The notes under the pieces are model-generated. The model was given only the letters and a program-made list of their open reading frames with translations, made no database searches and was not told the origin of the DNA. Positions 10,489 to 22,400 of a stretch of 64,000 nucleotides of DNA are shown piece by piece. Position 1 is the stretch's first letter. Each line of letters starts with the position of its first letter. The DNA is from Hymenopellis radicata (taxonomy: Eukaryota; Basidiomycota; Agaricomycetes; Agaricales; Physalacriaceae): the NCBI GenBank assembly GCA_015501595.1, contig JADNRX010000026.1:124001-188000 (forward strand). Reading direction: 5' to 3'. A program made the position numbers and the translations under genes.

Positions 10489-12779
10489 TCAACTATACTT
10501 AGCCGTAACAGTCGCCGTCGCCACAACCTCCGTCTTTGCCCGGTCGCGCAACTCCCGCCTGAGAATCTTACCCGCCGCACTCTTGGGCACAACGTCTATA
10601 ACCACGACACCTGCCCAACTCATCAGTCAACAATTCAGGATAGCCAAGCGGCTACGGACCTCCACGCAGGAACTTGTGTCTAGCAACCTGTCCTTGAATC
10701 CACTTTGCAACGTCTCTGGTATATTTGGCCTTCTGGGCGTCTGTGGCCACCTTCTTGGGATCCGCCGGGACGATGTATGCTCTAAATGACGCGTTAATAA
10801 CCATCTTCGTGCATGCAGAGTACAGGAAAAACTCGCCTTGGAAGTTCAGTTGCCTGAGCCTCGTCGTAGATTCCAATCACGGCGGCATCAGCAATGTCTG
10901 GATGCGAAAGCAATACACTCTCTAATTCAGCGGGCGGAACTACGCGATCATAAGCACAGAACATGCATGCCTGTTGTGGGAGTTTACCTTGGAATCCCTT
11001 GTACTTTATCAACTCCTTCCGCCTATCAACAATGTAGTACAGGCCCGACTTCTTTCGAATTGCGACATCTCCTGTTTGGAACCATCCGTCGGATGTTATA
11101 GAGTTCTTTGTGGCCGACGGGTTGTTCAGGTATCCTGCAATAAAAGCATAAGTCGATGAGAAGAACGTGACTGTCTTCTAGCGCACCTTCATTATTGTTG
11201 GGCCTCGCACCCACAGTTCGCCAGGTTCGCCCGCTTTGACGTCGACGCCATCTTCATCGACTAGACGAGCCTCCAGGTTGGGAAGCAGTGTACCAATACT
11301 TCCAATGGCGTCTTTGTATTGCTTGTACGGTATAAGATGAGTAGTAGGTGAAGTTTCCGTCAGACCGTAGCCCTGGAGGATAGGGCATTTGACGTTAACA
11401 GAGCGCAGACGATCAGTAACCTACCACATATTAGAGGAGATAGACCGCGTATTTAGAGGCACACCTGTTGGGTAAGAGCAGCACCCAGGGGGGCAGCGCC
11501 GGAAAAGACAAGTTTGAGAGAGGTCATATTGTACTTGGACACCGCTGAGAGGTACGAACATCAATATTGTATTTGGACGAAACAACATAACGTACCTGGA
11601 TGCCTGGCTAGCACAACCAAAACGGGTGGAACGATGAGACTGAAAGTAATTTTGTATCTCTCGACATTGGCACAGTACTGTTCCGGATCGAATCGTTGCA
11701 TGATCACCGTAGGGAGACCAGCGCGAAGAGAGAAGAAGATCAGTTTTACGGCGCCTAAACGTGCGACTTAGATTGTCGATATGACCTCAAAGCGCGCTAT
11801 CCTACCGTATATGTGGTAGAAGGGGAGGATACCCAGGCTGGCGCCACCAGAAAGATCGGGCAGCGCGACCATGACCATGTCGGTGACGGAGGTAAGGTTT
11901 TGGTGGTTGTCTAGTACAGAATTAGACGTGGAAAGAAAACTTTTAGAAAGCTGTGATACCTCAACACCCTAAAATCAGAGTAGATCAGTGTCAGTCACGT
12001 TGTAGACAAAGCATAACGTTACCTTTGGTTTACCAGTAGTTCCCTGAAAAGGATTAGCGCGAGGAGGCACGCCCGCCGAAAGGATGACACACCGAACTAT
12101 AGCACAGTACGGCGGTCTCGTGTGCAGCCCTTCCATCGAACAGTTCCTCCTTCTGTAGCGATCCAGAGAAAGTAGGTCCTCCAAACGTATAAGTGACGCC
12201 GAAGCTGGGCTTCGCGGCGCGTCTGGTCCTCCCGCCCACTTAAGCGAGTTTCCGAGGACAACAATACGCTTGTCGCCGTCCATACAGACGCCAATTTCTT
12301 GGAACATCTGCCTCACTGTCGGCAGTCCCTCCTCTGTGGTAAAAATGACATTTGCTCCGCTGTCCTGGTACTGGAAAGCGAGTTCATGGCTGGTATATGC
12401 GTTATTAGCGAAACTGGTGCGCAGGCCAGCTGCAATGGCTGAGGAAGAGGCTAAGCTTGTGACGTGCGAGAAGACGGGTATACGTACAACCGAAGACCAA
12501 TATAGGCCATGCTAGCGAGTTCGGCGAGTAAAGGAGGGCGGTGTCTCCTCGCTTCGCGCGAATCCCCGGGTGGTTCCTGAGGCCAAAGGCGAGCGACAGG
12601 GAGAGGGCTCTCGTCTCGCTGCGGCTTATCGTCGTGCCCGACACCGCGTCAATAAAGGCGGGAACAGTGCCGGGCCAGTGCCCGATGTACCCTGGCTTGC
12701 TATCATCAAGAAAATGACTAAATACAGAGTGGTGGACGAGGGAACGGCGGATAGGGCGAGCGGTAGACGGTAGCGGCAT
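10489..12779 (-). pseudogene. 4-coumarate-CoA ligase-like acyl-CoA synthetase, copy 1 (frameshift)
   Basis: ANL-superfamily adenylate-forming enzymes activate a carboxylic acid as an acyl-AMP and then a CoA thioester. The ATG is at 12779 (MPLPSTARP) and the stop at 10489. Recognisable core motifs are the P-loop SSGTTGKPKG (split by two introns), [28 protein letters not shown] and the C-terminal catalytic-lysine motif PKSAAGKILRREL. About nine short introns are needed; one has a GC donor (AAG|GCGAGT near 10832). No peroxisomal SKL end is present. In exon 2, near 12165-12180, the frame of LEDLLSL does not join the frame of KEELFDG, whereas the paralogue at 28-30 kb is continuous there. This is a one-base break, real or from assembly. 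Otherwise the gene looks complete. Confidence 0.8.
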
Positions 12780-13892
12780 AGTAGCAATGTCGAGGAGGGA
12801 AAGAAAGATCCTGAACAACTCCTTATATATATGTTGCCGGAAATCTGTCAACTCGAATAACCGGCTTTCGATCAAGTGGGGAGTTGACAACAAGATCAAC
12901 TTCGACCCGTACATCCCGCGTCGGAGTCAGATTAATGATCAAGTTCACACTAGCCGCATGCGGCGAAGTGCAGGAAATGTGCTCATAGGTCCAACTGTTT
13001 ACCAAGGAGAACCGAGTCGGCCTAGGCAACCCAAAGTTCGAAGACACGCTACGCGTCAAACAAGTTCCGATCCAGTTGCAGCCGGAGTTTACAAACCGAG
13101 CGGCGAACAGGCTATCGTTCGGTACTGTTTGCACTCCGATAGACGCGTAGGACTCGGTAGGAGCAGTCGAATTAACAACCGACGAAGAAAGCAATGAGAG
13201 CCTGGCCAGGGGACTCCAGGCGCTCGATTGGAAATCGTAAATGAACTGCGGGGAATGCGGGGACGCTTGCCAAGAACCGCCGAGACCCTGTGGCAGTGTG
13301 GCTGAAGAATGATTGTGCGTTGAACATTGTCTGAGGCTGGAGGTATATGAGCTTGATCGCTCTCATTCCAACTACAAACCCTGTAGGCCAAGACTTTCCA
13401 TAAGTAGGCTCGGGTGGATAACCTTTTCAAGCAGGTCCGAGTCAACTCAGGATTCAAGAACATGTATAATGAATGGCGGGGATGATGATAGTCCTGATGT
13501 ACTTCAAGATGGTCGGGCAGAGTCGTGCCCGGTACGACCTTCTCGGAGGACTTTTGTGGGCGATGATCCATGTTCAAACGTTCAAGGACGCAGTTCATTT
13601 CACTGATACGACGGGTGATCCGCGTGTGCGTCCAATTGAGCTGGACAGTTCCAACGACCCAGTGCATCATGAATTTACAGGCGTGCTGAAAGTCGCGATC
13701 CTTTGAGCTCCAGTAAATGCACAAATAGATAGAAACCAGAAACATTGCGTGTATGGACATGGCGGATGGTCGTGATATGTACATATCATCCGCCTCTATA
13801 ATCCTCCAACCAAACTTACACCTAGAAGTACGAGTCGCATATCCTCTTCTAACATTCGATGTCGTTAATGGCTGCACGAGATGCCTCATAAC
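12780..13892. other. No recognisable gene
   Basis: Overlapping frames occur on both strands; the longest is on the minus strand at 13089-13889. None has a domain motif, low-complexity signature or exon chain that I would defend. Confidence 0.35.
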
Positions 13893-14475
13893 TCACTTCA
13901 CGATTGGTCCACTTCTTCTTAATAGCCACTGTTTGTTGCGCCGACATGTACTGGCGTCCTGAACAGCATCAGTATTTTTGGCCTTCGTATCAGTGCCCTA
14001 TCGCTCACCTCAAGCTCTTCCTCAATCACATACATCTCTCTCATTAGAGCACGAGCGTCCGCGTAGAGAGTAAAAGCCCGTCTAGTATACACCGTTACAC
14101 CCAATTCGATCAGTTCGTTGTGGCGTGCTCGTAGGGCCTGGCTCTTCTTCTTGAGACTAGCGGTAAGTTTCATTAGTTATATGCGTATGAGTACATCAAA
14201 TAACAAACCAGAAGAGCCTCTCTTCCAGAACAAGCTCTCGTTCAGTGAGAAGATGTAGATCACCCATTAAACGATCCTGCGCGTCCCTGCTCCTCTTGAG
14301 GGTACTACAGACGATGGCGCCTGGCCAGAAGCGAGGTCGGACGAAGCGAACGACACAATAGACGGTCAAGACAAGCCAAAATGTCACGACAGCCTCGGAC
14401 ATGAGAAAGGTTTGGCCCAGAGGCAACTAGCTCTGAAGCTTCGGGGACGACTGGCGAATGAGCTGTGGGAGGCAT
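13893..14475 (-). CDS. Hypothetical small protein with one membrane span and a charged helical tail
   Basis: I do not recognise this gene. A hydrophobic stretch (VVTFWLVLTVYCVVRFV) is followed by a charged, probably helical region (ERELVLEERLFW). A short intron at about 14150-14200 leads to an exon with KKSQALRARHNELIELG and REMYVIEEELE. A second intron (GTGAGC...TTCAG near 13970-14020) leads to a basic tail ending at the stop at 13893. The start is uncertain: an ATG at 14475 opens a Pro/Ser-rich frame that is not the frame of the membrane span, so an upstream exon or another frame break is needed. Confidence 0.35.
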
Positions 14476-15657
14476 AATCACTGCAATGCATCGCTTGGAC
14501 ATCACCTATAATAAATCCTTCAGCGTGGAATAATCGAGCATAAATGGATAGGAAAAGAGCAATTTCTTGGGGCTTGATGAACGGCAGGAATAATTCATCG
14601 AAATGTTGCCCAAAAGACGAATATAATTGGTGTTATAAGCAACCTCTTTCACACGTCGACACATTACAGGACCTCGGAATGTGGTAACAAGATGCGGCAG
14701 AAGCTCAACGAACAGCTTGTGGGGTCTAAGCGGAGATGGTAAGGACGACCAATAGAAACGCACAGCTCACACCTTCGCATGAAGCCATTCAAAATCTTGA
14801 GCCCCGCAGAAAAACCCTGTGATAAACCATGGAGACTTCGAGGTGACTGAGGGCTGAGTTTTAACAAGCGCTTAAATCGGACGATTGACGTGACGTGTTG
14901 TTCATCGATACAATATCAACAATATTGGTACGTTATGGATACGTTTACACAGTTGCAACCTAGAATGGTTGTTCTATAAAAAGTTGGGTCAGATTAATGT
15001 TCAGATAAATAGCGAAGGTCAAGATCAGAGGTGTCAAATTTGGAGCACGCCCTCAAGAAGAGGTATACTCCATGAAGAAATTCAAAGAAAACTTTGAAGC
15101 ATCATGTATGAACAAAAGATATATGAGGCTCACCTAGTCCGTAGCACGATATGACGCGACGAAGAAACAAATTCTTCAAAGGAGGAAAAAATATGTTGGC
15201 CAATGCCGAATGAGAGTGAGCCCCATTGTGTTGAAGACCCCGCAAGGTCCCAATCGTATAACTATGCCTATGAGCAACAAAGTGCCTTGACGTCCAGCAT
15301 CCTACCCAGCAACACGTACGCTCATATCTTCGCGCAAGAGCACCTTCACAGGTAGAACACCTTCAGCCAGGCGGCAGAGTGGCCGAGAAAGAGCCAGGAC
15401 AAGCCAGATAGCCAGACCAAGCAGAACATTCCCGCCATCCGCGTCCGGTACCGACGTGCTTGGAGCCGGTTGCTTTCCATTAGTCGGACAAAGACACGCT
15501 CTGCATCTCCGGGGACTTTCCCCACAGCGAAATGGGAGAGCCGAAGCTCTCTGTACGGAAGCTGCGACGACGATTCTTCGAACGGCACTGGTAAAGAAAC
15601 AGATCGAAAAAAAATTGGCTTTATACCCTCCAGGTTTGAACTCCGACTGAATTCGGC
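14476..15657. other. No gene I can support
   Basis: A minus-strand frame at 15302-15832 has a hydrophobic run, but it overlaps the Ser-rich first exon of the plus-strand gene at 15658 and has no motif. 14880-15300 is AT-richer and looks non-coding. Confidence 0.35.
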
Positions 15658-16766
15658 ATGGGCGGCATGGAGAATGCCGGCTTACTGTGCCTCTCATCCG
15701 AACAGAGACTCGGTGACTTGCTTCATTCCACCCATATGCCTTCCCCTTCCTCATCATCATCCTCATCCTCATCGTCGTCGACATCGTCCGCGGAACAGAC
15801 ACCCGCCCAAACAGGCGTACGGCAGCCTGCATTTGCCAATTGGTGGACTATAAAGGTGCTGACCCCACCGTCCGGTGCGTACCCAGCAACATCGGCGCCT
15901 ATCCAATGTTGACCATCTATCCAGGAGAGCACTCGCCAAAGACAGACGAATGGTGTATAACGTACTGTACACAGTCAGTACGCGGCAGGATCACCGCACA
16001 ACAACCAGGATGCCGCTCTCTCTGCGTGCGCCGGGTGTTCGCACACGAAGTCCGGAACATTCTAGCCTTCAGGCGGCACCAAGACACAGACGAGGATGGC
16101 AAAGCAAAGTACCCGCTACCAGCTGAAGGCCAGCCCGTCAATGTACCGCGATTCCTAGGCGGAAAGCCACCGGATCCCGACGCGGACCACCCTGCACCGA
16201 TACCGCCGAAAAAGTATTGGGAGGAGGGCTGGTATCTGTGGACTTCGAAAAGTACACATGCTAGCGTGGAGAAACTGGCGACTATGAACTTTGATCTGCA
16301 GAGACAAGCGCGGAGAGAAAGCTACAAGGAGAAGCGGCGGGCAACGTGGCAAGAGTACGAGCAGTTCTTGGAGAAGAATCAGACGGATAGTCCTGAAGGG
16401 TCTAAATGGTGGGGCGCTATCGTACCCCCTCGTCCGTTCCCGGACACTCAGTATGCTCCTTCCACCCTTCAACTTTCAATATCTCACATAAACTTTAGCG
16501 CAGAGTCCCTTCTCGTTTCCTTACCGCCACAAGTTCCCTTATGGGACCGTTTTGACAGGGTGCTCAAGCCGACGTGGAATGTGCTAGGGATATTTCGAGA
16601 GAGCATCTCAAATGGAACAATGCAGCGGTTTGCTGACAAAGCATGGACTAATGCACAGACAAAGGAGCCTTGGCGCATCGCAGAACATGCCATGCACACG
16701 GCTCACGAAACATTATTTAAAGGCGGCAAACCAAGAGACGACGACAAGGACAAGGATAGAGACTAG
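15658..16766 (+). CDS. Hypothetical protein with Ser-rich N-terminus and charged Trp-rich middle
   Basis: Not recognised. From the ATG at 15658, exon 1 encodes a short leader and a run of about eleven serines, then NWWTIK. An intron at 15875-15924 (GTGCGT...CCAG, 50 nt) joins in phase to a long open exon. That exon contains RNILAFRRHQD, an acidic/proline stretch, KKYWEEGWYLWTSK, a basic helix (RREEYKEKRR-like), WWGAIVPPRPFPD, and WDRFDRVLKPTWNVLGIF. It ends with a Lys/Asp tail at 16766. A second in-frame 54-nt intron at about 16449-16502 is plausible (GTATGC...TTTAG). No signal peptide or clear membrane span is visible. The long single frame and biased composition make it a real gene, but function is open. 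Confidence 0.6.
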
Positions 16767-16873
16767 CACATTCACTTAGACTTATGCATATCGCTATATA
16801 TCGATGGTTAATTGATATCACCCTCATCATGCAATATCTCGGACGAGTACAGCTTGTATGCATTTGGCTGTAA

Positions 16874-18135
16874 TCAACAGTCGTTATTCCGCTTCCTCTT
16901 TGCCAATTCGACCTCCCAGTCCAGGTTCAAGTCGTATTGAATGTTGTTGATGTTTCCTTCTCGACGCTCTACTCTTGCTCTAATAGCCGTGCCGAGCCAC
17001 ATCTCCTCCAAGTGCTTACATGCACCGAACACTGCTTTCGTCACATCCTCCCGGGCCTTTTTGCCTTCCACTTCCATTCTCTCGAAGAGTTCTTTGCCTG
17101 CAGGCCCACCATATGCGGTAAAGCACCACGGCGGATTGAAGCCTACTTGAAGTTCCGCAGTCCGGGGAGAACCAGAATCTTGAGAGCCGCCGAAAAGGAT
17201 GCAAGTAGGGGAAGGAGATCCTAGAACCAGGTGTGTCAGTCTCTATGTAAGCTGATAACGCTGCATACTACGCACATACAACGGACGTTGGAAACGTCCT
17301 TTGAGCACGAGTATCTTGAGGTTCGGAAAGCAGTCACGTATAGCTGTTGACAATGTCAGTCAAGGTAAATCATATCGGCACAGCGTGTCTTGCCTTTAAG
17401 AGTAGCCTGAGATCCATAGAATTGTACCCCCAAGTAAGTGACCTTTTCCGCGGCACAGGAATCATCACTGACAAGCCTCCGCAAGAGCGTAGGCACCGCG
17501 ATGGCGCGCTGCGAAACGGTGATCCTCGAGATATCGATGTGCTTGACATTTGGACAGAACGGAGCAACAACACGGCTGCATGGACCGCAAAGCTCTTTGA
17601 CGAGCGGGAACGAGAGCGCCCGGCGCGTTCGCAAAGAGCTTTTTCGAAATTATCAATGCGATCTTCCGGGATAAAACATCCTATCCTTCGCAATCGCGTT
17701 AGCGTTCCGAGGAACTCTCGCAGTTGTGCAGCAAGACCGGGTACGAATGGTCCTGGATCTTCTGTGCGGTGGAAACTGAAGCGGACATCACAAGATCTAC
17801 GGGTCGCCAGGTCAGAACGCCACGTTACACGCGTGTAATAAAACGTTCACCTTACGAAGCGGCCCAGTCGGCGTTCCACGATTTCAGACGAGCGGCGCCT
17901 CGTTCCCATTCTTTGTAGCCAGTGACGCACAGGTTTATAGTCCTGAAGAGATGCGGCACGCATAACGCACGCATGCGTGTGTCGGTCAACGATAAAGCTT
18001 GCAGTGAAGATGAAGCCTGAGGAGTCGTATAGACGATGAGATACAAGTAATGTGGCAGCGTACGTGGTCAGCTTCGTTGGCGAATGCGCACAGGATGTCG
18101 AGAACATCATCGTTCAGGTTGCTCAGGCTCGTCAT
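16874..18135 (-). CDS. F-box / leucine-rich-type protein
   Basis: The ATG at 18135 opens MTSLSNLNDDVLDILCAF, an F-box-like helix. After an intron comes LSLTDTRMRALCVPHLFRTI, which matches the conserved continuation of fungal F-box domains. Later exons contain leucine-rich-repeat-like text (CPNVKHIDISRITVS; CFPNLKILVLKGRF). A last exon carries FNPPWCFTAYGGPAGKELFE and a charged C-terminus ending at 16874. F-box proteins link substrates to Skp1-Cullin-F-box ubiquitin ligases, and agaricomycetes have hundreds of them. Several introns are needed and I have not fixed all junctions, so internal decay cannot be excluded. Confidence 0.7.
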
Positions 18136-18546
18136 GGTGAGAGTCGTGGAAGAAAAGAACCAGCTAGCCGGTATCAGGTGAGTTTGAGGGGAAGCACGAC
18201 GTGGCCTTCGATGCTGGCAGGCCGTTCATTGATATAGGAAGCTGATGGTCCACGCCAGAACGAATCATGATTGTGATGGAACGAGCTAGGCCGCTGGTAA
18301 GGTCGCGTGGAGTCGCGTGGCCGGTAAGTGATGCCGCTACGGCCGGCAGATTGTGGCAGATTGAGAGCTGCTGACAAATCCGGGGTATCCCGCTTTAGCT
18401 CCGTCGGCCGAGCAGTCTTCGGTTTTCAGCGTCCTATTCAAAGATAAACAGTGTTCATCAACCGCCTACACAATAGAATAACACGCATATTTCCCTAAGG
18501 ACTGTCTAGAAATTCAAATCTTATGCTATTCATGTGAATTGTGGCG
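18136..18546. other. Intergenic
   Basis: It lies between the start of the F-box gene and the 3' end of the split hydrolase gene. No motif or repeat seen. Confidence 0.4.
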
Positions 18547-19192
18547 TCACAACTTTGTAGCTTCCCACTGGGTCTCAGCATACAAATCATGAGTCAACCG
18601 ACTCGACACCGCTTTAGCGAGCCCTCTAGGATTAAGCTGGAGAAGCTACACCAAGAGGATGAGTTCTCGGTTCCAAGATTGCAGTAAACGACCTACCAAG
18701 TGCGGTCCATCCACCCAAGTCACAGACGTCGGTTTGGCATTCTCATTCGCTTTGTTTTTCATCTCAAGAGGGCTAACAAAGGCGAACATCAGCAATCGGT
18801 GTGTGCAATAACAGAATCAGAATTGGCGTACAGTAAGATAGGATGGTGCACCTTGCTCCACATAAGGTGAAGCGAGGTACGTTTGGCTAGCTGAGGTAAA
18901 GCCAGGCACACATCGTTTGCGCCTTGGAAGTCTAATTGGATCGCCTAGCAAACGGAGTAAGTGGTCGTCGATCCAGCAGCGGGGCATAACATACCACTTC
19001 CTGAGCAAGTGTACACGCCGGCGTCACACCCGGACCAACCTCTGGCCCGTACGTGGCGGTAGGTAGGTCGCGGAGTCCGTGTTTCTGTGGACTATGTTAG
19101 CTAGCACCGTTGGTAATTCAGTGTAGAGAACATACCAAGTAGACATTAAAGACACGCTCGTCGTAGTACTTCCAGACGCCTTTCTGCCTCAA

Positions 19193-19197
19193 GTCCT
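19193..19197. repeat. Target-site duplication GTCCT (left copy)
   Basis: GTCCT directly precedes the left LTR; the same five bases follow the right LTR at 24724-24728. Five base pairs is the normal copia target duplication. Confidence 0.93.
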
Positions 19198-19488
19198 TAT
19201 AGTTTATCGTAGTTGTTTGAACAGTTCACAAGTAAAGGAGAGCACGAATATTCGATTCGTTTTGTAGACTACTTTTATACAAGGATTTAATCAACATCTT
19301 TAACAAGCAACTGGCCGTGAACTATTCTAAGCAGTAAGTAAATAATGGAACGGGTCCCCAAGTGGGACCAACAAAAGTCTACACGACAGAGGCGCGTCTC
19401 GTCCAAGCGACGATCCGGGTGCGAGTCACCGACGAGTCAACGTCGAGTCAGTCCGATGACTACGCGGTACCGGCTTGTGATGCCAACA
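19198..19488 (-). repeat. 3' LTR of element 2 (291 bp)
   Basis: Begins TATAGTTTATCG and ends TGCCAACA on the plus strand, that is TGTTGGCA...TATA in element orientation. The polypurine tract lies directly inside it at 19489-19500. Confidence 0.95.
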
Positions 19489-19495
19489 CTCCCCT

Positions 19496-22400
19496 TCAAG
19501 CCGGAACGAGTCCAAGGCTGAGGGCGAAGTGTTTTGCCTTCATGCTGGGAAGGGCTTTGGTAAGGATGTCCGCGACCATGTCGTCTGTCGGGCAGTAGAC
19601 AAGTCGTATGTCTCCGTGTTGTATCGCATACCGGATGTAATGGTAGCGAATGTCGATGTGTTTCGTTCGCGAGTGGTATTGACCGAGTTCCGCGTGAGCT
19701 AGTGCCAGCGCGGACTGGTTATCGTCATGAATAAGGATGGGGTCGTCGAACGGTGTGAACAATTCGCTGATGAATTGACGTGTCCACATGGCTTCCTTGC
19801 CGGCGTGCGTGAGTGCGATGTACTCGGCTTCGGTGGTCGACAGCGCTATAATTTCCTGCTGTTTCGAAGACCATGAAACTGCGCCGCCATCAACAAGAAA
19901 AGCGTACCCAGAAATCGCCTTGCGATTCTCTACAGACATCCCGTCTGCATCAGCATATCCTTCCAATCCCCTGTTCCTTCCATCTCCTCCATACGTCAGC
20001 CTGTAGCTGCGTGTCGTCTTGAGGTACTGCAGCACGCGTTTCGCGGCATGCCAGTGAATGAGAGCGGGATTGTCGTTGAACCGGGACAAGATGGTGGCTG
20101 CGTAAGCGATGTCCGGTCGTGTCCCTGTGGTGGTCCAGATGAGAGAACCAACCAGTTCCCGATATGGGTGTCGTTTCATCTCGGCGATTTCCAGTGCGTC
20201 GGTGGGGCACTCATCGCGAGTGAAGTGGGCGTTCGGGTCCATTGGCACGGCCGATGGCTTACAGTCTTCCATATTGAAGCGCTGTAAAACTGAATCAATA
20301 TATGAAGTTTGATTCAATGAGATTGACCGTGTCGCTCGGTCGCGGATAATCTCTAAACCCAGTAGCCAACTTATCGGACCCAACAGCGTGATCTCGAACA
20401 GCTGGCCAATGCGATCCTGCATGGTCGTGATGAGGGAAGGAGAGCTACCCGTGATGGTACAGTCGTCCACATGGATTGCCAGGATGATGATGTCGACATC
20501 CTGGACAAGTCGGAACACAGCGTGATCCTTTTCGAGCGGGTCAAAACCAAGAGTGGCGAGAGCGGCGGTCAGCTTCTCGTACCACTTCCGCGAGCTCTGT
20601 TTCAAGCCGTAGATGGTCTTGTGCAAACGTAGCACAAACTTTTTCGGATCGGCATATTGAAAATCCGGTGGCTGTTCCATGTAGAGTTCCTCGTCGTCAT
20701 CGAATTCTCCATTAAGAAAGGCGCCGTGGAAATCAAAGACGTTAATTTCCCAGTCGTTTCGAGCGGCGATGGCGAGGATGATGCGAAGCGCGGCAAGCTT
20801 GGCGACAGGCGCGAACGTGACGAAATAATCAATGCCTTCGACTTGAGTGAAACCGCGGGCAACAAGACGTGCCTTGTACTTGTCAATAATCCCGCCAGCC
20901 TTCTTTTTGATCCGAAGAACCCATTTAGACCCAATCACGTTGTGGTCCACGGGTCTAGGCACAATTTCCCACGTGCCGGCTTCCATCAGAGTCCGGAGTT
21001 CAACTAAGCATGCTTCCTTCCACAACGACCAGTCAGCGCGTCGCTTGGCTTCCTCGAATGTCGGCTCTATGGCGTCTGACTCTGCCATGGCTGCATACAT
21101 AGCCATCTCGAAGGCTTGCTGCAACGCTTCCTCGGGATCAGCACTCCTCGCGGACGACTTGGCCATTTCGCGCGCTTTTTCAGTCGGTTTTCGCACTCGT
21201 TTGTCAGTCCGGATGTTGGCCGGGTCTAAGCCGTCACGTTTTATGAGGTCGCCGACATAGTCGGGTAGTGTGGAGGAGCTAGGAGGTGGAGTGACGGTCG
21301 CGCTAGGCGACGATGCTGCTGGCGGCGCTGTTGACGGCGCTGGTGTGTCCGACGACGGCGCTAGAGGTGCTGAGGGCATATTTGGCACTGAAGCAGGTAT
21401 GTTACTTGCCTTGCTTGTACCCTCGGAAGGACGCTGAACGTCACTTCCGTTCTCCCCTTCGTTCAGTGAACTTCCGGGATGCTCTGTGTTGCTTTCGTCA
21501 AATTTGACGCTCCTCTCCACGCCAATACTCCGATTATCCGGCCAGTAAATTCTGTGGCCGCTACTGTCGCCATCAAAACCGAGCCAGCGCCCGACGCGCG
21601 CTCGTCCGTCCAGCTTGGATTCCCCAGTGCTATGGACCCAGACCTTGCACCCCCACTTGTGCAGGTCGCGAAGATTGGGCTTCTTGCCCTCGAGGATTTC
21701 GTATGGCGTCTTCCCGTCAAGCGCCCGCGTCGACGTCCGGTTCTTTAGCCAGACCGCATGCTTCAACGCCTCGCCCCAGAGATTTTTCGGCAATCCTGAT
21801 GCGTGAAGCATGGCGCGTACTTTTTCAAGTAGCGTTCGGTTGAGACGCTCTGCGATGCCGTTATGCTCGGGCGTGTCATGGACCGTCAGATTTCGCTTAG
21901 TTCCCTGCGCTGCCAAGTGCGCGTCGAATTCTCCACTGCGGTATTCTCCGCCACGATCGGTGTGTAATTCCTTCACTTTCGCTCCGTGCTGTGTGCTCAA
22001 CCAAGCCTCGAACTCTTTATAGGTGTCGAAGGTCTCGTCTTTCCTGCGAACGAGGAAGACAACAGAGTATCGACTATAGTCGTCGGTGAATGACACATAG
22101 TACTCCTTGTGTTGAGGAGTCTGCACGGGCGACGGACCCCAGAGGTCAGAGTGAATGGTACCACCAAGTTCTTTAGCGCGTTCGTGGTCACTGACTTTTG
22201 CGACAGCTTTCCGGGTCTTCTTCCCGTACTCGCAGGAATCGCAGGATGTCGGCGCCGGCTGCGCTTCGTCGAGGATGATGCCGTCGACGATATGGTCTTT
22301 CACCAGCCGTTTAGCCGCGTCGGGGGATATGTGTCCCATCATCTGATGGAGGTCGTCGAGGGATATGGAGATGGGAGCGTCGTTGCCGTGCATGGCAGTG

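Noticed and set aside
13089..13889. Long minus-strand frame of 266 codons
   Set aside because: Amino-acid texture is random (many His, Cys, Trp and Arg), with no motif, and plausible plus-strand frames conflict with it.
15302..15832. Minus-strand open frame of 176 codons with a hydrophobic segment
   Set aside because: It overlaps the Ser-rich exon of the plus-strand gene at 15658 (its Met/Arg-rich start is the antisense of TCATCC repeats) and has no family motif.
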